Positions 6,947 to 8,468 of a stretch of DNA of 8,468 nucleotides are shown one piece after another. The stretch lies in NCBI GenBank assembly GCA_964449175.1, contig CAYUYH010000123.1, positions 1-8,468 on the forward strand, read 5' to 3'. This DNA is from CAYUYH01 sp964449175. GTDB lineage: Bacteria > Planctomycetota > Phycisphaerae > SM23-33. The position numbers and the translations under genes were made by a program. How positions within the stretch are numbered: the stretch's first letter is position 1; each line of letters begins with the position of its first letter. The notes below the pieces were generated by a model, which saw only the letters and a program-made list of their open reading frames with translations, was not told the DNA's origin and ran no database searches.

Positions 6947-7249
6947 ATGGCCAAGGCGATCGACCTGGACCTTGTGCGACACATCGGCAAGCTCAGCCGC
7001 ATCGAGCTGACCGACGCGCAGGTGGAAACCTTCAGCCGCCAGCTCGCGTCCATCCTGGAGTACTTCGACAAGCTCAGCGGGCTGGACACCGCCGACGTCC
7101 AGCCGATGGCACACGCCGTGGAGATCAGCAACGTCCTGGCTGAGGACGCCGCGGGTGAGTCGCTGACGCCGGCCGACGCCCTGGCCAACGCGCCGCAGCG
7201 CGACGGCGACTTCTTCAAGGTGCCCAAGGTCATCGGAGACAGCCAGTGA
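6947..7249 (+). CDS. gatC: Aspartyl/glutamyl-tRNA amidotransferase subunit C
   Basis: The 100-residue product is the small GatC subunit of the GatCAB amidotransferase, which converts Glu-tRNA(Gln) and, in some organisms, Asp-tRNA(Asn) to the cognate amide form. GatC has no catalytic residues; it wraps around GatA and GatB as a belt and stabilises them. The N-terminal helices appear as VRHIGKLSRIELTDAQ (10-25) and FSRQLASILEYFDKLSGLDT. The signature C-terminal segment ALANAPQRDGDFFKVPKVIG is nearly identical to the family. The ATG at 6947 has GAGGA (6935-6939) 7 nt upstream. It is the first gene of a gatCA(B) operon: gatA begins 51 nt downstream with its own ribosome binding site and no visible terminator in between. 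It is intact and of normal length. Confidence 0.95.
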   Translation: MAKAIDLDLVRHIGKLSRIELTDAQVETFSRQLASILEYFDKLSGLDTADVQPMAHAVEISNVLAEDAAGESLTPADALANAPQRDGDFFKVPKVIGDSQ

Positions 7250-7300
7250 TCCGCTCCATCGCACCATCTGCCCGCCCCGGCCGGCAACGCGGAGTCAACC

Positions 7301-8468
7301 GTGAGTGACATAATCGACCTATCCGCCAGACAGCTCGCCGCGGCGATCGCCGCAGGCGAGTGCACCTCGGCCGAGGCCGTCGAGGCGTACCTGGCCGCCA
7401 TCGAGCAGCGCGAGCCGGCAGTGTCCGCCTACAACGAGGTGCTGGCCGACCGTGCGACCGCACAGGCCAAGGACGTCGACACCCGCCGGGCCAAGGGCGA
7501 GGAGCTCGGGGCGCTCGCTGGCGTGCCGGTCGCCATCAAGGACAACCTCTGCACGACCTACGGGCGGACCACCTGCTCGTCGAAGATATTGGCCGACTTC
7601 CGGCCCCCCTACATGGCCACGGCCGTCGCCCGCCTCGAGGCCGCCGATGCCGTCATACTTGGCAAGACCAACATGGACGAGTTCGCGATGGGCTCGTCGA
7701 CAGAGAACAGCGGCTTCCGCCCCACCGCCAACCCGTGGGACACTGCCCGCGTGCCGGGCGGCAGTTCGGGCGGCTCGACGGCGGCGGTGGCGGCCCGCCT
7801 GGCAGCCGCGGCACTGGGCAGCGACACCGGCGGGTCGATACGCCAGCCGGCGGCGTTCTGCGGCGTGGTCGGCTTCAAGCCCACGTACGGGCGGGTCAGC
7901 CGCTTCGGCCTGGTGGCCTACGGGTCCAGCCTGGACCAGATCGGCCCGGTCACGCGCGACGTGGCCGACTGCGCGCTACTGCTGGGCGTGATCGCCGGGG
8001 CCGACCCGCGAGACTCGACCTGCCTGGACCGCCCCGTGCCGGACTACCTGGCCGAGCTTGACAAGCCGCCGGCGGGCCTGCGCCTCGGCTGGCCGAAGGA
8101 GTTCTTCTCCGAGGCGCTGGACGGAGAGATCGCCGACGCCATCGCCCAGGCCGCCGAGGTCTACAAGTCCATGGGCGCGACCGTCGTCGAGGTGTCGCTC
8201 CCGCACAGCCGGATCGACATGGACGCCGACGGGCGAATCAGCTCGTATGCCGTCGCCTGCTACTACATCGTGGCGATGGCCGAGGCGTCCAGCAACCTGG
8301 CCCGCTACGACGGCGTTCACTACGGCCATCGCACGGCCGAGCCGGCCGGCGACATCATCGAGCTGTACTCCAAGACGCGTGCGGAGGGCTTCGGCGAGGA
8401 GGTGAAGCGTCGCGTGATGCTCGGCACGTACACGCTGTCGGCCGGTTACTACGACGCCTACTACAACA
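7301..8468 (+). CDS. gatA: Aspartyl/glutamyl-tRNA amidotransferase subunit A, cut by window end
   Basis: This is the amidase subunit of GatCAB. It releases ammonia from glutamine and passes it to GatB for transamidation of misacylated tRNA. The start is GTG at 7301, supported by GGAG (7291-7294) 6 nt upstream and by the family-like opening SDIIDLSARQLAAAI. The frame stays open for 389 codons to the edge; GatA is usually about 480-500 residues, so roughly the last 100 are missing. The amidase-signature Ser-cisSer-Lys triad is visible: K80 in PVAIKDN, S155 in PGGSSGGS, and nucleophile S179 in SDTGGSIRQPA, at almost the same numbers as in S. aureus GatA. Other typical blocks are GKTNMDEFAMGSSTENS, GFKPTYGRVSRFGLVAYGSS and KRRVMLGTYTLSAGYYDAYY. 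It follows gatC in an operon, and gatB may follow outside the window. Identity is certain; only the 3' end is unseen. Confidence 0.96.
   Translation, partial: MSDIIDLSARQLAAAIAAGECTSAEAVEAYLAAIEQREPAVSAYNEVLADRATAQAKDVDTRRAKGEELGALAGVPVAIKDNLCTTYGRTTCSSKILADFRPPYMATAVARLEAADAVILGKTNMDEFAMGSSTENSGFRPTANPWDTARVPGGSSGGSTAAVAARLAAAALGSDTGGSIRQPAAFCGVVGFKPTYGRVSRFGLVAYGSSLDQIGPVTRDVADCALLLGVIAGADPRDSTCLDRPVPDYLAELDKPPAGLRLGWPKEFFSEALDGEIADAIAQAAEVYKSMGATVVEVSLPHSRIDMDADGRISSYAVACYYIVAMAEASSNLARYDGVHYGHRTAEPAGDIIELYSKTRAEGFGEEVKRRVMLGTYTLSAGYYDAYYN

Noticed and set aside
6765..6947. 61-codon N-terminal extension of infA
   Set aside because: The extension has no family similarity and covers the best promoter in the window. 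A Shine-Dalgarno sits directly before the internal ATG at 6764.
7360..8061. 233-codon plus-strand frame overlapping gatA, and similar frames at 7452 and 8058
   Set aside because: These are out-of-frame readings of gatA, rich in Arg, Gly and Pro. The true frame starting at GTG 7301 carries the full amidase signature.

Overview
The window is about two-thirds G+C by eye and densely coding. It comes from a bacterial chromosome whose genes are mostly translation machinery. It holds seven complete genes and one cut by the right edge. In order they are a GH28 polygalacturonase-like hydrolase (143-1534, +), an EF-G-like GTPase of the FusA2/EF-G-2 type (1859-3898, +), ribosomal protein L28 (3988-4260, +), asparaginyl-tRNA synthetase (4400-5794, +), a small PHP-domain putative phosphoesterase (5854-6474, +), translation initiation factor IF-1 (6537-6764, -), GatC (6947-7249, +) and the first 389 codons of GatA (7301 to the window end, +). 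The style of the L28, EF-G-like and GatCA proteins and the separately promoted housekeeping genes would suit a Planctomycetota-like (perhaps Phycisphaerae) or related PVC-group lineage. That placement is an impression from protein style and is not tested.

Layout. Bases 1-142 hold a strong 13-bp hairpin and the GH28 ribosome binding site. Bases 1535-1858 are the only gene-free stretch over 300 bases. It contains a 9-bp hairpin, a 12-bp palindrome, a good sigma70-type promoter and a leader hairpin before the EF-G-like gene. L28 has its own promoter and is followed by an intrinsic terminator. asnS then starts with no visible Shine-Dalgarno and may be nearly leaderless. An 8-bp hairpin separates asnS from the PHP gene. 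PHP and infA converge on a 62-bp gap carrying an 8-bp tandem repeat. infA and gatC diverge from a compact back-to-back promoter pair with a small palindrome at its centre.

How the genes fit together. EF-G-like protein, L28, AsnRS, IF-1 and GatCA all serve protein synthesis, but they sit in short, individually promoted units and not in one operon. Because AsnRS is encoded here, the GatCAB amidotransferase is most likely needed for Gln-tRNA(Gln). GH28 and PHP are metabolic or unknown outliers. I see no tRNA or rRNA gene, mobile element, CRISPR array, phage gene or toxin-antitoxin pair, and nothing that supports a new multi-gene system. The points worth a second look are regulatory DNA, small repeats and unusual residues in otherwise ordinary proteins.
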